The notes under the pieces are model-generated. The model was not told the origin of the DNA, made no database searches, and was given only the letters and a program-made list of their open reading frames with translations. From contig JAEWEY010000004.1 of assembly GCA_023389105.1 (NCBI GenBank), positions 310,001 through 374,000 of the forward strand: DNA of 64,000 nt. Direction: 5' to 3'. The stretch is from Pseudomonadota bacterium (lineage in GTDB: Bacteria; Pseudomonadota; Alphaproteobacteria; Sphingomonadales; Sphingomonadaceae). A program made the translations under genes and the position numbers. This document shows, piece after piece, positions 25,904 through 34,383 of this stretch; the first letter of the stretch is position 1, and every line of letters starts with the position of its first letter.

Positions 25904-27088
25904 ATGGCCGACGCACACTCTTCGCGCGCCCCGCAACCCGAGGGCGCGACGGGAGTCGTGGTGTTCGCCGACGGACGGACAGTGTGGGGCACAGGCTTCG
26001 GCGCCGAGGGCGAGGCGGTCGGCGAGCTGTGCTTCAACACGGCGATGACCGGCTACCAGGAGGTGATGACGGATCCCTCCTACGCGAAGCAGGTGATCGC
26101 CTTCACATTCCCGCACATCGGCAATGTCGGCGCCAACGACGAGGACGTCGAGGCGGGCGAGGCGCATGCGCTCGGCAGCCTGGTGCGCGAGGTCGTAACC
26201 GAGCCATCAAATTACCGGGCCAACCAGGGCTTTGCGGACTGGATGGCCAAGACCGGGCGAATCGGGATTTCGGGCGTCGATACGCGGGCGCTGACCAAGC
26301 TGGTGCGGAGCGAAGGGCCGCCGAACATCGCCATTGCGCATCGCGCGGATGGGAAGTTCGACCTGGATGCGCTGCAGCGGCTGGCCGCGGATTGGCCGGG
26401 GCTGGAGGGCATGGACCTCGCCAAGGACGTCAGCCGGGAGCAGGTCGAGGCCTGGACCGGCGGAAAGTGGCGTTGGGGGCAGGGGTACGAGCTCGGCGGT
26501 GCGGACGACGACAGGCCGCACGTGGTTGCTGTAGATTATGGCAATAAACGAAATATCTTCCGGCTGCTTGTTGAGGCCGGTGCGCGGGTAACTGTAGTGC
26601 CCGCAACCGCCGGTTTCGACGAGATCATGAGCCACGAACCCGATGGCTTCTTCCTGTCCAACGGACCGGGCGATCCGGCGGCGACGGGCGAATATGCGGT
26701 TCCGGTGATCCGGCAGATGCTGGAAACGAGGAAGCCGCTGTTCGGCATTTGCCTGGGCCATCAGATGCTGGCGCTGGCGGTAGGTGGGCGGACGTCAAAG
26801 ATGTTCCAAGGGCACCGCGGCGCCAATCACCCGGTGAAGCGGCTTGCGGATGGCGCGGTCGAGATCACCAGCATGAACCACGGCTTCGCGGTTGAGCGCG
26901 AAGGAATGCCGGACAACGTCCGCGAGACGCACGTGTCGCTGTTCGACGGCAGTAACTGCGGGATCGAGTTGACCGACCGACCCGCTTTCAGCGTGCAGTA
27001 TCACCCGGAGGCCAGCCCGGGGCCGCAGGACAGTTTTTATCTGTTCGGGAAGTTCGTCAGGTCCATGGCCGCAGGAACTCAGTCATGA
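25904..27088 (+). CDS. carA: Carbamoyl-phosphate synthase small subunit
   Basis: A 394-residue glutaminase subunit that feeds ammonia to CarB for arginine and pyrimidine synthesis. The N-terminal domain shows FNTAMTGYQEVMTDPSY and GVDTRALTKLVR. The class I amidotransferase domain has the nucleophile Cys in LFGICLGHQ and His-Glu in VQYHPEASPGP, plus NHPVKRL and ITSMNHGFAV. The ATG at 25904 was chosen over upstream in-frame codons since it gives the family start and has GGAAGG about 11 bases upstream. Two small unknown genes separate it from carB. Confidence 0.96.
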   Translation: MADAHSSRAPQPEGATGVVVFADGRTVWGTGFGAEGEAVGELCFNTAMTGYQEVMTDPSYAKQVIAFTFPHIGNVGANDEDVEAGEAHALGSLVREVVTEPSNYRANQGFADWMAKTGRIGISGVDTRALTKLVRSEGPPNIAIAHRADGKFDLDALQRLAADWPGLEGMDLAKDVSREQVEAWTGGKWRWGQGYELGGADDDRPHVVAVDYGNKRNIFRLLVEAGARVTVVPATAGFDEIMSHEPDGFFLSNGPGDPAATGEYAVPVIRQMLETRKPLFGICLGHQMLALAVGGRTSKMFQGHRGANHPVKRLADGAVEITSMNHGFAVEREGMPDNVRETHVSLFDGSNCGIELTDRPAFSVQYHPEASPGPQDSFYLFGKFVRSMAAGTQS

Positions 27089-27507
27089 CCATCCTAAAGA
27101 ACGACGAGGTCCAAGCCCTCGCGCATGCCTATTTTCTGGAAGAGGCCGGGCGGCCGAAGGAAACGACAGAGCAGTTTCTCGCACACGTCGAACATCGCTC
27201 GCCTTCGAAGGGGCGGGATTATCTTTCCAACCTAATGCGCGTGGGATTCATCCGAGAAACCGAAGAAGAGGGTGAAAGAAGGCGGAAGCTAATCGCCGTG
27301 ACGGCTGAAGGCCGCGACTGGTTCGAACGGAACGTCGAAGGATGGCGCGCCTGCAATCAATATGTAGCGCGGCCCAAATTTCATGATCCGAGTTCCGTTC
27401 AGAAGCCTAGACGCACAATGGATGAGCGCCTGCGTGATCCAATCGTGCCAATTGCTGCGGCGGCGGGCGCGTTAGCTGCGCTCTTCCTCAGTTCGGTCTT
27501 GCGTTAG
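27085..27507 (+). CDS. Winged-helix-like protein with C-terminal membrane helix
   Basis: A 140-residue protein whose ATG overlaps the carA stop (ATGA). Residues about 5-85 resemble a winged helix (KGRDYLSNLMRVGFIRETEE, then RRKLIAVTAEGRDWFERN, the last part like a MarR/PadR wing). The C-terminus has one hydrophobic helix (IVPIAAAAGALAALFLSSVL), so it may be tail-anchored in the membrane. I do not recognise a named family. The translational coupling with carA implies co-expression with pyrimidine/arginine genes; a regulatory role is only a possibility. Confidence 0.6.
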   Translation: MTILKNDEVQALAHAYFLEEAGRPKETTEQFLAHVEHRSPSKGRDYLSNLMRVGFIRETEEEGERRRKLIAVTAEGRDWFERNVEGWRACNQYVARPKFHDPSSVQKPRRTMDERLRDPIVPIAAAAGALAALFLSSVLR

Positions 27508-27813
27508 ATGCGGGGCCCACCGGTCATCAAGGAGATCCCGAAGCAGCGCTGCTTGCTAGCAACGTTTTGTCTTCCTCTTGCCCTTGCTGCCTGCGCAACG
27601 CCGGCAACCATGCACGACGAGGCGCAGCTCAATACGGTCGCAACCGGCTGTGGGATGGCGCTGGGCGAGTTGATCCAGGACGCCGAGCAGAAGAAGTTGC
27701 TCATCGCGCTGCGCAACACCGTTTCGCCCCAGCAGCGCGTCTGCGTCACACAATGGGCACACCGCAACGGCCTTAAGCCCGTTTTCGTCAACATGGCTTT
27801 TCCGGAGAGCTGA
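27508..27813 (+). CDS. Small putative lipoprotein between carA and carB
   Basis: A 101-residue frame whose ATG directly follows the previous stop. A basic N-terminus and hydrophobic stretch end in a lipobox (LPLALAACAT, Cys29). The mature part carries two more cysteines (TGCGMAL and RVCVTQW) and a block ELIQDAEQKKLLIALRNTVSPQQR. No known family. It ends immediately before the TTG start of carB, so all four genes read as one operon. Confidence 0.6.
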   Translation: MRGPPVIKEIPKQRCLLATFCLPLALAACATPATMHDEAQLNTVATGCGMALGELIQDAEQKKLLIALRNTVSPQQRVCVTQWAHRNGLKPVFVNMAFPES

Positions 27814-30800
27814 TTGCCCAAGCGTACCGACATCAATTCGATCCTCATCATCGGCGCCGGCCCGATCGTCATCGGCCAGGCGGCGGAGTTCGATTATTCG
27901 GGAAGTCAGGCGGTCAAGGCGCTGAAAAGCGAGGGTTATCGGATCATCGTCGTAAACTCGAACCCGGCGACGATCATGACCGATCCGGAGCTAGCCGATG
28001 CGACTTACATCGAGCCGATCACGCCGGAGATCGTCGCGCGGATCATCGAGAAGGAGCGGCCGGATGCGTTGCTGCCGACGATGGGCGGGCAGACGGCGCT
28101 CAACACGGCGCTGGCGCTGTTCAAGGACGGCACCCTGGACCGGCTGGGCGTGCAGCTGATCGGCGCCAATGCCGAGGCGATCGAAAAGGCCGAGGACCGG
28201 CAGAAATTCCGCGATGCCATGGACCGCATCGGGCTGGAGAGCCCGCGCTCGGCCATCGTGCACACGATGGAAGAAGCCGCGGTGGCGCTGGAGAATGTCG
28301 GCCTGCCGGCGGTCATCCGGCCAAGCTTTACCCTGGGCGGGACGGGCGGGGGCATCGCCTACAACCGCGACGAATACGAACATTACGTTCGCACAGGCCT
28401 GCAGGCGTCGCCGACGACTGAGGTGCTGATCGACGAGAGCCTGGTCGGGTGGAAGGAATATGAGATGGAAGTCGTGCGCGACCGCGCCGACAACGCCATT
28501 ATCATCTGCTCCATCGAGAACATCGACCCGATGGGCGTGCATACGGGCGACAGCATTACCGTCGCCCCGGCGCTGACGCTGACCGACAAGGAATACCAGC
28601 GCATGCGCTCGGCGAGCATCGCCGTGCTGCGGGAAATCGGCGTGGAAACTGGCGGTTCCAACGTCCAGTTCGCGGTCGATCCGAAAACTGGGCGGATGGT
28701 CGTCATCGAGATGAACCCGCGCGTGTCGCGCTCGTCGGCGCTGGCGTCCAAGGCCACCGGCTTTCCGATCGCCAAGGTCGCGGCGCGGTTGGCGGTGGGG
28801 TATACGCTGGACGAGATCGCCAACGACATTACCGGCGGCGCGACCCCGGCGAGCTTCGAGCCGACGATCGATTATGTGGTGACCAAGATCCCGCGCTTTG
28901 CGTTCGAGAAGTTCAAGGGCGCGGAGCCGCTGCTGTCGACGGCGATGAAGTCGGTCGGCGAGGTGATGGCGATCGGCCGCAGCTTCCCGGAAAGCTTGCA
29001 GAAGGCGCTGCGCGGGCTGGAGACGGGGCTGTGCGGGCTGGACCGGGTGCGGGCGCTGGAAGGTGCCGACCCCTCCGAGATCGAGAGCGCGCTGGCTCGT
29101 TCGACGCCCGACCGCTTGCTGGTCGCGGCGGAGGCGCTGCGGCAGGGGTTCACGGTTGAGCGGATCAACCAGATCGCGGGCTTCGATCCGTGGTTTTTGA
29201 AGCGCTTGCAGGATATTGTTCAGGCGGAAGAGAAGGTCCGCGCGGAGGGATTGCCGAACGAGGCGGCGGAGATGCGGCGGCTGAAGGCGATGGGCTTTTC
29301 CGACGGAAGGCTGGCGCAATTGTCGCTGCGCTCGACCGAGGTGAACCGCGGCATGAGCGAAGCCATCGCGGCGGGCGGCGGCGTGGTGCACAGCGCGATG
29401 CGGGCGATGTCGGGCGGGATCACCGAGAGCGAGGTGCGGGCGCACCGCGAGAAGTTGGGCGTGCGGCCGGTCTTCAAGCGCATCGACAGCTGTGCCGCCG
29501 AATTCGATGCGACGACGCCGTATCTATATTCGACCTATGAGGCGCCGCTGTTTGGGGAGCCCGAGGACGAGGCGAACGTCAGCGACCGGAAAAAGGTCAT
29601 GATCCTGGGTGGCGGGCCGAACCGGATCGGGCAGGGGATCGAATTCGATTATTGCTGCTGCCACGCGGCGTTTGCGCTCGGCCGCGATGGCGCGGGTTAT
29701 GAGACCGTCATGGTCAATTGCAATCCGGAGACCGTCTCGACCGACCCGGAGACGTCGGATCGCCTGTATTTCGAGCCGCTGACGGCCGAGGACGTGCTCG
29801 AGATCGTCCGGCGCGAGCAGGAGCGGGGCGAGTTGCTGGGCGTGATCGTGCAGCTGGGTGGGCAGACGCCGCTCAAGCTGGCCGAGGAGCTGCAGGCGGC
29901 AGGCGTGCCGATCCTGGGAACGTCGCCGGACAGCATCGACCTGGCGGAAGACCGCGAGCGGTTCGCGGCATTGGTACAAAAGCTGGGGCTGAAGCAGCCG
30001 GCCAACGGCATCGCGCGCAGCCGCGACGAGGCCATCCGGGTAGCGGAGCGGGTCGGCTATCCAGTGCTCCTGCGTCCGTCCTACGTGCTGGGCGGCAGGG
30101 GTATGGAGGTGGTCGAGGGGCCGCAGCAGCTCGACAACTACATTGCCACGGCGGTGCAGGTGTCGGGCAAGAGCCCGGTGTTGATCGATCAGTATCTGCG
30201 TGACGCGATCGAGGTCGATGTCGACGCGATCTGCGACGGGACTGACGTCACGGTGTGCGGCGTGCTGCAGCATATTGAGGAGGCGGGTGTGCATTCGGGC
30301 GACAGCGCCTGCGCGATCCCGCCGCACAGCCTGGAGCCGCGGATCGTCAGTGAGATCGAGCGGCAGACGCGAGAGTTGGCGCTGGCGCTGCAGGTCAAGG
30401 GACTGATGAACGTCCAGTTCGCCGTGAAGGACGGCGAGGTCTACTTGATCGAGGTGAATCCGCGTGCCTCGCGCACCGTGCCGTTCGTCGCGAAAGCGAT
30501 CGGCGTGCCGGTGGCGAAGATGGCGGCGCGGGTGATGGCGGGCGAGGCGTTGAGCAGCCTGCCGCCGATCGAGCGGTCGCCCGGATATATCGCGGTAAAG
30601 GAGTCTGTTTTCCCGTTCGCGCGCTTCCCGGGGACCGATCCCGTGCTCGGACCGGAGATGAAGAGCACCGGGGAAGTCATGGGGATTGCAGGCGAATTCG
30701 ATATCGCTTTTGCCAAGGCGCTGATCGGCGCGGGGATGACCTTGCCGCAGGAGGGCACGGCGTTCGTCTCGGTCAAGGATTCAGACAAGGATCACGTCAT

Positions 30801-31158
30801 CCCGGCGGTCGAGAAGCTGGTCGAACTGGGCTTCAAGATCATCGCGACTGGCGGGACGGCGGCGCATCTGCAGGCGAAGGGGTTGCCGGTGGAGACGGTC
30901 AACAAGGTCGCGCAGGGGCGGCCGCATATCGTCGACCGGATGCTCGATGGAGATATCGCGTTGGTGATCAACACGACGGAGGGGTGGCAGTCGTTGAAGG
31001 ACAGTCACTCGATCCGGGTCACGGCGCTGACGAGGAGAGTGCCCTACTTCACGACCGCACCCGCGAGCGTTGCCGCGGCTCGTGCAATCGAGGCGGTAAG
31101 GGGGCGCGCGCTTGAAGTCGCGTCGCTTCAATCCTATTATTCCGCCTCCGATAGCTAA
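27814..31158 (+). CDS. carB: Carbamoyl-phosphate synthase large subunit
   Basis: A 1114-residue synthetase that joins bicarbonate, ammonia and two ATP to give carbamoyl phosphate. Both ATP-grasp halves are visible: the first begins NSILIIGAGPIVIGQAAEFDYSG and has VIRPSFTLGGTGGG; the second begins KVMILGGGPNRIGQGIEFDYCC and has LLRPSYVLGGRGM. The C-terminal MGS-like allosteric domain starts near HVIPAVEKLVELGF with IATGGTAAHL. Start is TTG with GGAGAGC upstream. Longer than the E. coli protein (1073), as in other alphaproteobacteria. Confidence 0.97.
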   Translation: MPKRTDINSILIIGAGPIVIGQAAEFDYSGSQAVKALKSEGYRIIVVNSNPATIMTDPELADATYIEPITPEIVARIIEKERPDALLPTMGGQTALNTALALFKDGTLDRLGVQLIGANAEAIEKAEDRQKFRDAMDRIGLESPRSAIVHTMEEAAVALENVGLPAVIRPSFTLGGTGGGIAYNRDEYEHYVRTGLQASPTTEVLIDESLVGWKEYEMEVVRDRADNAIIICSIENIDPMGVHTGDSITVAPALTLTDKEYQRMRSASIAVLREIGVETGGSNVQFAVDPKTGRMVVIEMNPRVSRSSALASKATGFPIAKVAARLAVGYTLDEIANDITGGATPASFEPTIDYVVTKIPRFAFEKFKGAEPLLSTAMKSVGEVMAIGRSFPESLQKALRGLETGLCGLDRVRALEGADPSEIESALARSTPDRLLVAAEALRQGFTVERINQIAGFDPWFLKRLQDIVQAEEKVRAEGLPNEAAEMRRLKAMGFSDGRLAQLSLRSTEVNRGMSEAIAAGGGVVHSAMRAMSGGITESEVRAHREKLGVRPVFKRIDSCAAEFDATTPYLYSTYEAPLFGEPEDEANVSDRKKVMILGGGPNRIGQGIEFDYCCCHAAFALGRDGAGYETVMVNCNPETVSTDPETSDRLYFEPLTAEDVLEIVRREQERGELLGVIVQLGGQTPLKLAEELQAAGVPILGTSPDSIDLAEDRERFAALVQKLGLKQPANGIARSRDEAIRVAERVGYPVLLRPSYVLGGRGMEVVEGPQQLDNYIATAVQVSGKSPVLIDQYLRDAIEVDVDAICDGTDVTVCGVLQHIEEAGVHSGDSACAIPPHSLEPRIVSEIERQTRELALALQVKGLMNVQFAVKDGEVYLIEVNPRASRTVPFVAKAIGVPVAKMAARVMAGEALSSLPPIERSPGYIAVKESVFPFARFPGTDPVLGPEMKSTGEVMGIAGEFDIAFAKALIGAGMTLPQEGTAFVSVKDSDKDHVIPAVEKLVELGFKIIATGGTAAHLQAKGLPVETVNKVAQGRPHIVDRMLDGDIALVINTTEGWQSLKDSHSIRVTALTRRVPYFTTAPASVAAARAIEAVRGRALEVASLQSYYSASDS

Positions 31159-31236
31159 GGCTTCCAGATACAACTTGCTTCTGATCGCGGGCCAGGAAGG
31201 CACGCCGGGGTGGGTTTTTGAAAAGGGATTGAGACG

Positions 31237-31713
31237 ATGGCGACTGCCGAAAAGGTGCCGATGCTGGCCGAAGGCCACCGGATGCTCGAGGCCGATCTCA
31301 AGCGGCTGAAGGCCGAGCGGCCCGAGATCGTCGACGCGATCGAGGAAGCGCGCGCTCATGGCGACCTTAGCGAAAACGCCGAATATCACGCGGCCAAGGA
31401 GCGCCAGGGGCAGATCGAAGCACAGATCGCCGATCTGGAAGACCGCCTGAGCCGGGCGATGGTCATCGATCCGACGACGCTGTCGGGCGACAAGGTCGTG
31501 TTCGGCGCGACGGTCACGATGACCGACGAGGACGACAAGCAGGTCAAATACCAGCTGGTCGGCCAGACCGAAGCCGACGCCAAGGTCGGACGCATCAGCT
31601 ACAACTCGCCGCTCGGCCGCGCGCTGATCGGCCGCCAGAAGGGCGATGAAGTGGAAGTCACCACGCCGTCGGGCGACCGCTATTACGAGATCAAGAAGAT
31701 CGAGTTCATCTAA
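31237..31713 (+). CDS. greA: Transcription elongation factor GreA
   Basis: A 158-residue GreA that rescues backtracked RNA polymerase by stimulating transcript cleavage. The N-terminal coiled coil carries the acidic tip (ARAHGDLSENAEYHAAKERQ), the catalytic Asp-Glu region. The C-terminal FKBP-like domain ends GRALIGRQKGDEVEVTTPSGDRYYEI. It lies 78 bases downstream of carB and abuts a rhomboid gene whose GTG begins one base after its stop. Confidence 0.97.
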   Translation: MATAEKVPMLAEGHRMLEADLKRLKAERPEIVDAIEEARAHGDLSENAEYHAAKERQGQIEAQIADLEDRLSRAMVIDPTTLSGDKVVFGATVTMTDEDDKQVKYQLVGQTEADAKVGRISYNSPLGRALIGRQKGDEVEVTTPSGDRYYEIKKIEFI

Positions 31714-31714
31714 G

Positions 31715-32344
31715 GTGGAGCGCTTTCCGCGCACCGCGACCAACATCATTGCCGCGATCACCGGGCTCGCCTGGGTCCTGACCGTGCTGGCCGGCTATTC
31801 GGCGCAGGCGGCGTACGCGCTCGGGTTCATCCCACTGCGGGTGACGGCCGCGGTTCCGACACTGAATGCCGTGCCGGTTTTCCTGACGCCGCTGACGGCT
31901 ACGTTGGCCCATGCAGGATTGGTGCACCTCGGCTTCAACCTGCTCATTCTGGTGTGGTGCGGCGCTCAGGTGGAGCGCGTACTCGGCGTTGGCGGGTTGA
32001 TCGTGCTTTACTTGATCGGCGCGTACGCCGCCGCCGGTGCGCAATGGGCAATGGACCCGCATGGCGCGACGCCGATGATCGGCGCCAGCGGCGCCATCAG
32101 CGCGGTTATGGGTGCGTTCGCGCTAAGCTTCGGCCGCGCGAGAGCGTTCACCAGCAACCTGCGGCTCAACCGCTGGATCAACGTGGTCTGGCTGCTGGTG
32201 GCCTGGGTCGTGCTGCAGGTGATGATGACCTGGATGGCTGGCGGTGAGGGCTACCTGCTCGCGACACCGGCGCATATCGGCGGGTTCGCGGCGGGGCTGC
32301 TGCTGCAGCGCCCGTTGCTGTTGTGGCGGTATCGAAAAGCCTAG
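31715..32344 (+). CDS. Rhomboid-family intramembrane serine protease
   Basis: About 209 residues from a GTG right after greA. Six membrane segments are predicted. The catalytic Ser sits in MIGASGAISAVMG and the catalytic His in TPAHIGGFAAGLLL; the upstream loop HAGLVHLGFNLLIL supplies the usual His-Asn pair. Rhomboids cleave membrane-protein helices inside the bilayer. The gene converges on the DUF4170 gene and they share their last 4 bases. Confidence 0.9.
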   Translation: MERFPRTATNIIAAITGLAWVLTVLAGYSAQAAYALGFIPLRVTAAVPTLNAVPVFLTPLTATLAHAGLVHLGFNLLILVWCGAQVERVLGVGGLIVLYLIGAYAAAGAQWAMDPHGATPMIGASGAISAVMGAFALSFGRARAFTSNLRLNRWINVVWLLVAWVVLQVMMTWMAGGEGYLLATPAHIGGFAAGLLLQRPLLLWRYRKA

Positions 32345-32583
32345 CCGGCGTTTGACTTAGGCCGCGCGATCCCTTCCGCATCGGGCTCCAGCAGCCGATG
32401 CAAATGGACGACGACATACTTCATCTCGGCATCGTCGACGGTGCGCTGCGCGCGGCCGCGCCAGGCTTCTTCGGCCTCGGCATAGCTGTCGTAAATGCCG
32501 ACGAGATCAATCGTCTTGAGGTCGAAGTCGAGGCCGCGCGGATCCTTGACGTGGCCGCCGAATACCAGGTGAAGCTTGCTCAT
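32341..32583 (-). CDS. DUF4170 family protein
   Basis: An 80-residue protein with the DUF4170 pattern: LHLVFGGHVKDPRGLDF, then VGIYDSYAEAEEAWRGRAQRTVDDAEMKYVVVHLHRLL. No signal peptide or membrane segment, so likely cytoplasmic. Function unknown. The stop region overlaps the rhomboid gene by 4 bases. Confidence 0.88.
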   Translation of the reverse strand: MSKLHLVFGGHVKDPRGLDFDLKTIDLVGIYDSYAEAEEAWRGRAQRTVDDAEMKYVVVHLHRLLEPDAEGIARPKSNAG

Positions 32584-32615
32584 GGCCGCCCCGCTACCCG
32601 ATCCGCCGCTCGGCG

Positions 32616-33020
32616 TCAGCCCTTGTTGCGGACAGAATCAGCGGCTGCGGTCGCGGAAGCCTTCGCCGCGTCGGTGATGCTACCGAGCAGATTGCGTATA
32701 GTCTCTTCACCCTTCTCACGGCTGATGCCAAGTTCATCAAGGCGTTGGGCGCCAGTTTCACGGGCGGCGTTGAGGGCATTGCGCGCGCTGTCTTTTACTC
32801 GACGGGCAGTCGGCCCCACCAGGCGAGCTTCGGTCTGCGTGCGGGGAAGGAGGGCCGCGATGAGCGCGCCCGCGGCCAAGCCGCCGGCGAGGGCGATGAG
32901 CGGAGCTTCGCCAAGGGTGTCGCTCGCGCGTTCGCGCGCATTGTCATACGCCTCGATCGCCCGCTGGCGGGCCGAGCTGCCGTCTTCTTCGGCGGTGCGG
33001 CTGTTGTCCTGGTCGATCAT
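32616..33020 (-). CDS. Small membrane-anchored helical protein (last gene of envelope cluster)
   Basis: A 134-residue protein starting at an ATG that shares its A with the TGA of the upstream DUF3618 gene. It has a charged N-terminus, helix RQRAIEAYDNARERASDTL, one hydrophobic segment (PLIALAGGLAAGALIAALLP) and a long amphipathic C-terminal helix ending in ITDAAKASATAAADSVRN. The pattern resembles DUF883/YqjD-type ribosome- or envelope-associated proteins. Longer upstream readings in this frame were rejected as they overlap the DUF3618 gene wholly. Confidence 0.7.
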   Translation of the reverse strand: MIDQDNSRTAEEDGSSARQRAIEAYDNARERASDTLGEAPLIALAGGLAAGALIAALLPRTQTEARLVGPTARRVKDSARNALNAARETGAQRLDELGISREKGEETIRNLLGSITDAAKASATAAADSVRNKG

Positions 33021-33361
33021 CACTTCTTCTCCGTTTGAACTTTGGTCTTGGTGGTTTTGCGGGTCTTGCGCCTGCCGCCAACGCTGCCGGCCACCTTGCC
33101 GGCGAGATCCATCAGCGGCTCGCGGGCGAGGAACATGGCGAGTGCAGCAACGACGCCGGTTGCGGCAACGGGTCGCGCGCGGACGGCATCGACGGCGTCC
33201 TCCGCCAGATCGGCGCCTTTCTCCTTCGCGCCCTGCCAGGTTGAACGCGCGAGCGTCTTCGGGCTGAGCCGATCCTGAAGCTCCTGCGCGGTGGCCATGA
33301 CGCGAGCGCGGCTGCGTTCGACAGCGATCCGGGCGGCGGCGACTTCGGGCGTATCGGTCAT
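33020..33361 (-). CDS. DUF3618 family protein
   Basis: A 113-residue protein with the DUF3618 pattern: an N-terminal helix IAVERSRARVMATAQELQDRLSP with a Lys-Thr-Leu turn, then a short membrane segment (VAATGVVAALAMFLA) and a very basic tail (GGRRKTRKTTKTKVQ). Start and stop overlap neighbours by 4 and 1 bases, so it is translated with them. Function unknown; family members usually sit next to phage-holin-like membrane proteins, as here. Confidence 0.82.
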   Translation of the reverse strand: MTDTPEVAAARIAVERSRARVMATAQELQDRLSPKTLARSTWQGAKEKGADLAEDAVDAVRARPVAATGVVAALAMFLAREPLMDLAGKVAGSVGGRRKTRKTTKTKVQTEKK

Positions 33362-33702
33362 AAGTCGCGCCGCAGCTTTTGAACGGCGGACCAGCCCAGG
33401 AGACCGGCAATCGCCGTGAAGATGAGCATCCCGACAAACCCGGCAGCGAGCGGCCCAATGAACTTCGCAAGCGCGATCACAACGCCAATGGCCAGCGCCG
33501 TGATTGCCGCCAGCGAGCAGATGAAGGCGATGCCGAAAAGGGCTGCAGGCAAGATCAGCGCCTTGCCCTTGGCCGTCGTAATCGCCTTCAGCAGCCCGAC
33601 CTCGGCCCGTGCGTAATCCTTGCCCTGTTCGATGAGCTCATGGACGAGCTCGCCGATGGGGCGCTCAGGCGGCAACGGTCCGGGGTCGGCCGGCTTGAGC
33701 AT
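33358..33702 (-). CDS. Holin-superfamily (PF07332-like) membrane protein
   Basis: A 114-residue protein. Residues 1-45 form a charged helix (GELVHELIEQGKDYARAEVGLLKA), followed by two membrane segments (ALILPAALFGIAFICSLAAI, then GPLAAGFVGMLIFTAIAGLL). This layout is that of the actinobacterial holin-X/Phage_holin_3_6 family, chromosomal proteins that despite the name are not phage genes. It overlaps DUF3618 by 4 bases (ATGA). Confidence 0.82.
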   Translation of the reverse strand: MLKPADPGPLPPERPIGELVHELIEQGKDYARAEVGLLKAITTAKGKALILPAALFGIAFICSLAAITALAIGVVIALAKFIGPLAAGFVGMLIFTAIAGLLGWSAVQKLRRDL

Positions 33703-33710
33703 GACTGACG

Positions 33711-34241
33711 TCAGGCCTCGTCTTCGTTGCGGGCAAGGCCGGTCTTGAACAGACGCGCAACGACGAACCCGACGACCGCCGCACCGGCAAGGGCAACGCC
33801 CGGGCTATTGCGGACGAAATTCCGCGTATCGTCGATCAGCTCGTCCGGGTCCTTGTCGGCGATGCTGTTCGCCGCGCTTTCGATGGCGCCGGCGGCGCGG
33901 CGGGCATAATCACCATATTCGGCGCCGAGCCGCTCCTCGATGCCCGGCGCGGTATCGCCGACCATGCGCGAGACATTGGCCAGCGCTTCGGCGGTACGTT
34001 CCAGGCCCTGCGTGACAAGGCCGCGAGCCTTTTCGCCAGCCTGGCCGCTGAGCTGATCACGGCCTGACCGGATGCGCTCACTCAGGCCGCCGCTGCGCGA
34101 CGAGGTCGTGTCGGTGGTTTCAAGTTCCGTGCTCACGCCCGTATCCTCCGTTTCGAGGGTGGCGCCGTCGTCGACCTTCGACGCACCGGCGATCACCGTG
34201 TCCGTGCCATCGGGCAGGGTATCGGTTTCGTCGTCGATCAT
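33711..34241 (-). CDS. Acidic membrane-anchored protein, first gene of envelope cluster
   Basis: A 176-residue protein starting at the ATG 34241 after AAGGAGA. The first 70 residues are Asp/Thr-rich and disordered, followed by a helical region with LSGQAGEKARGLVTQGLE and a tail DDTRNFVRNSPGVALAGAAVVGFVVARLFK, a DUF883-like C-terminal membrane helix. An upstream in-frame ATG (34346) lacks a ribosome site. Eight bases separate its stop from the holin-like gene, so the four genes form one operon. Confidence 0.78.
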   Translation of the reverse strand: MIDDETDTLPDGTDTVIAGASKVDDGATLETEDTGVSTELETTDTTSSRSGGLSERIRSGRDQLSGQAGEKARGLVTQGLERTAEALANVSRMVGDTAPGIEERLGAEYGDYARRAAGAIESAANSIADKDPDELIDDTRNFVRNSPGVALAGAAVVGFVVARLFKTGLARNEDEA

Positions 34242-34383
34242 GATCTTAATCTCCTTCGCCGACTCAACCCTGACCCGCTTGCCTTCGTTCCCATGCGCCG
34301 CAGCGAAAGTTGCACGCTCCGGCGTGCCGCTTATAGGCCGTGGCACCAGCCTATATTGTTACGCCTCCGCAAGAAGGAAAGCC

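Noticed and set aside
27991..29445. 484-codon minus-strand frame inside carB
   Set aside because: Arg/His/Pro-rich mirror of carB; no start signal and no family resemblance.
33745..33800. Holin-like cluster as a prophage remnant
   Set aside because: No capsid, tail, integrase or attachment repeat nearby; PF07332-like and DUF3618 genes are ordinary chromosomal genes in this lineage.
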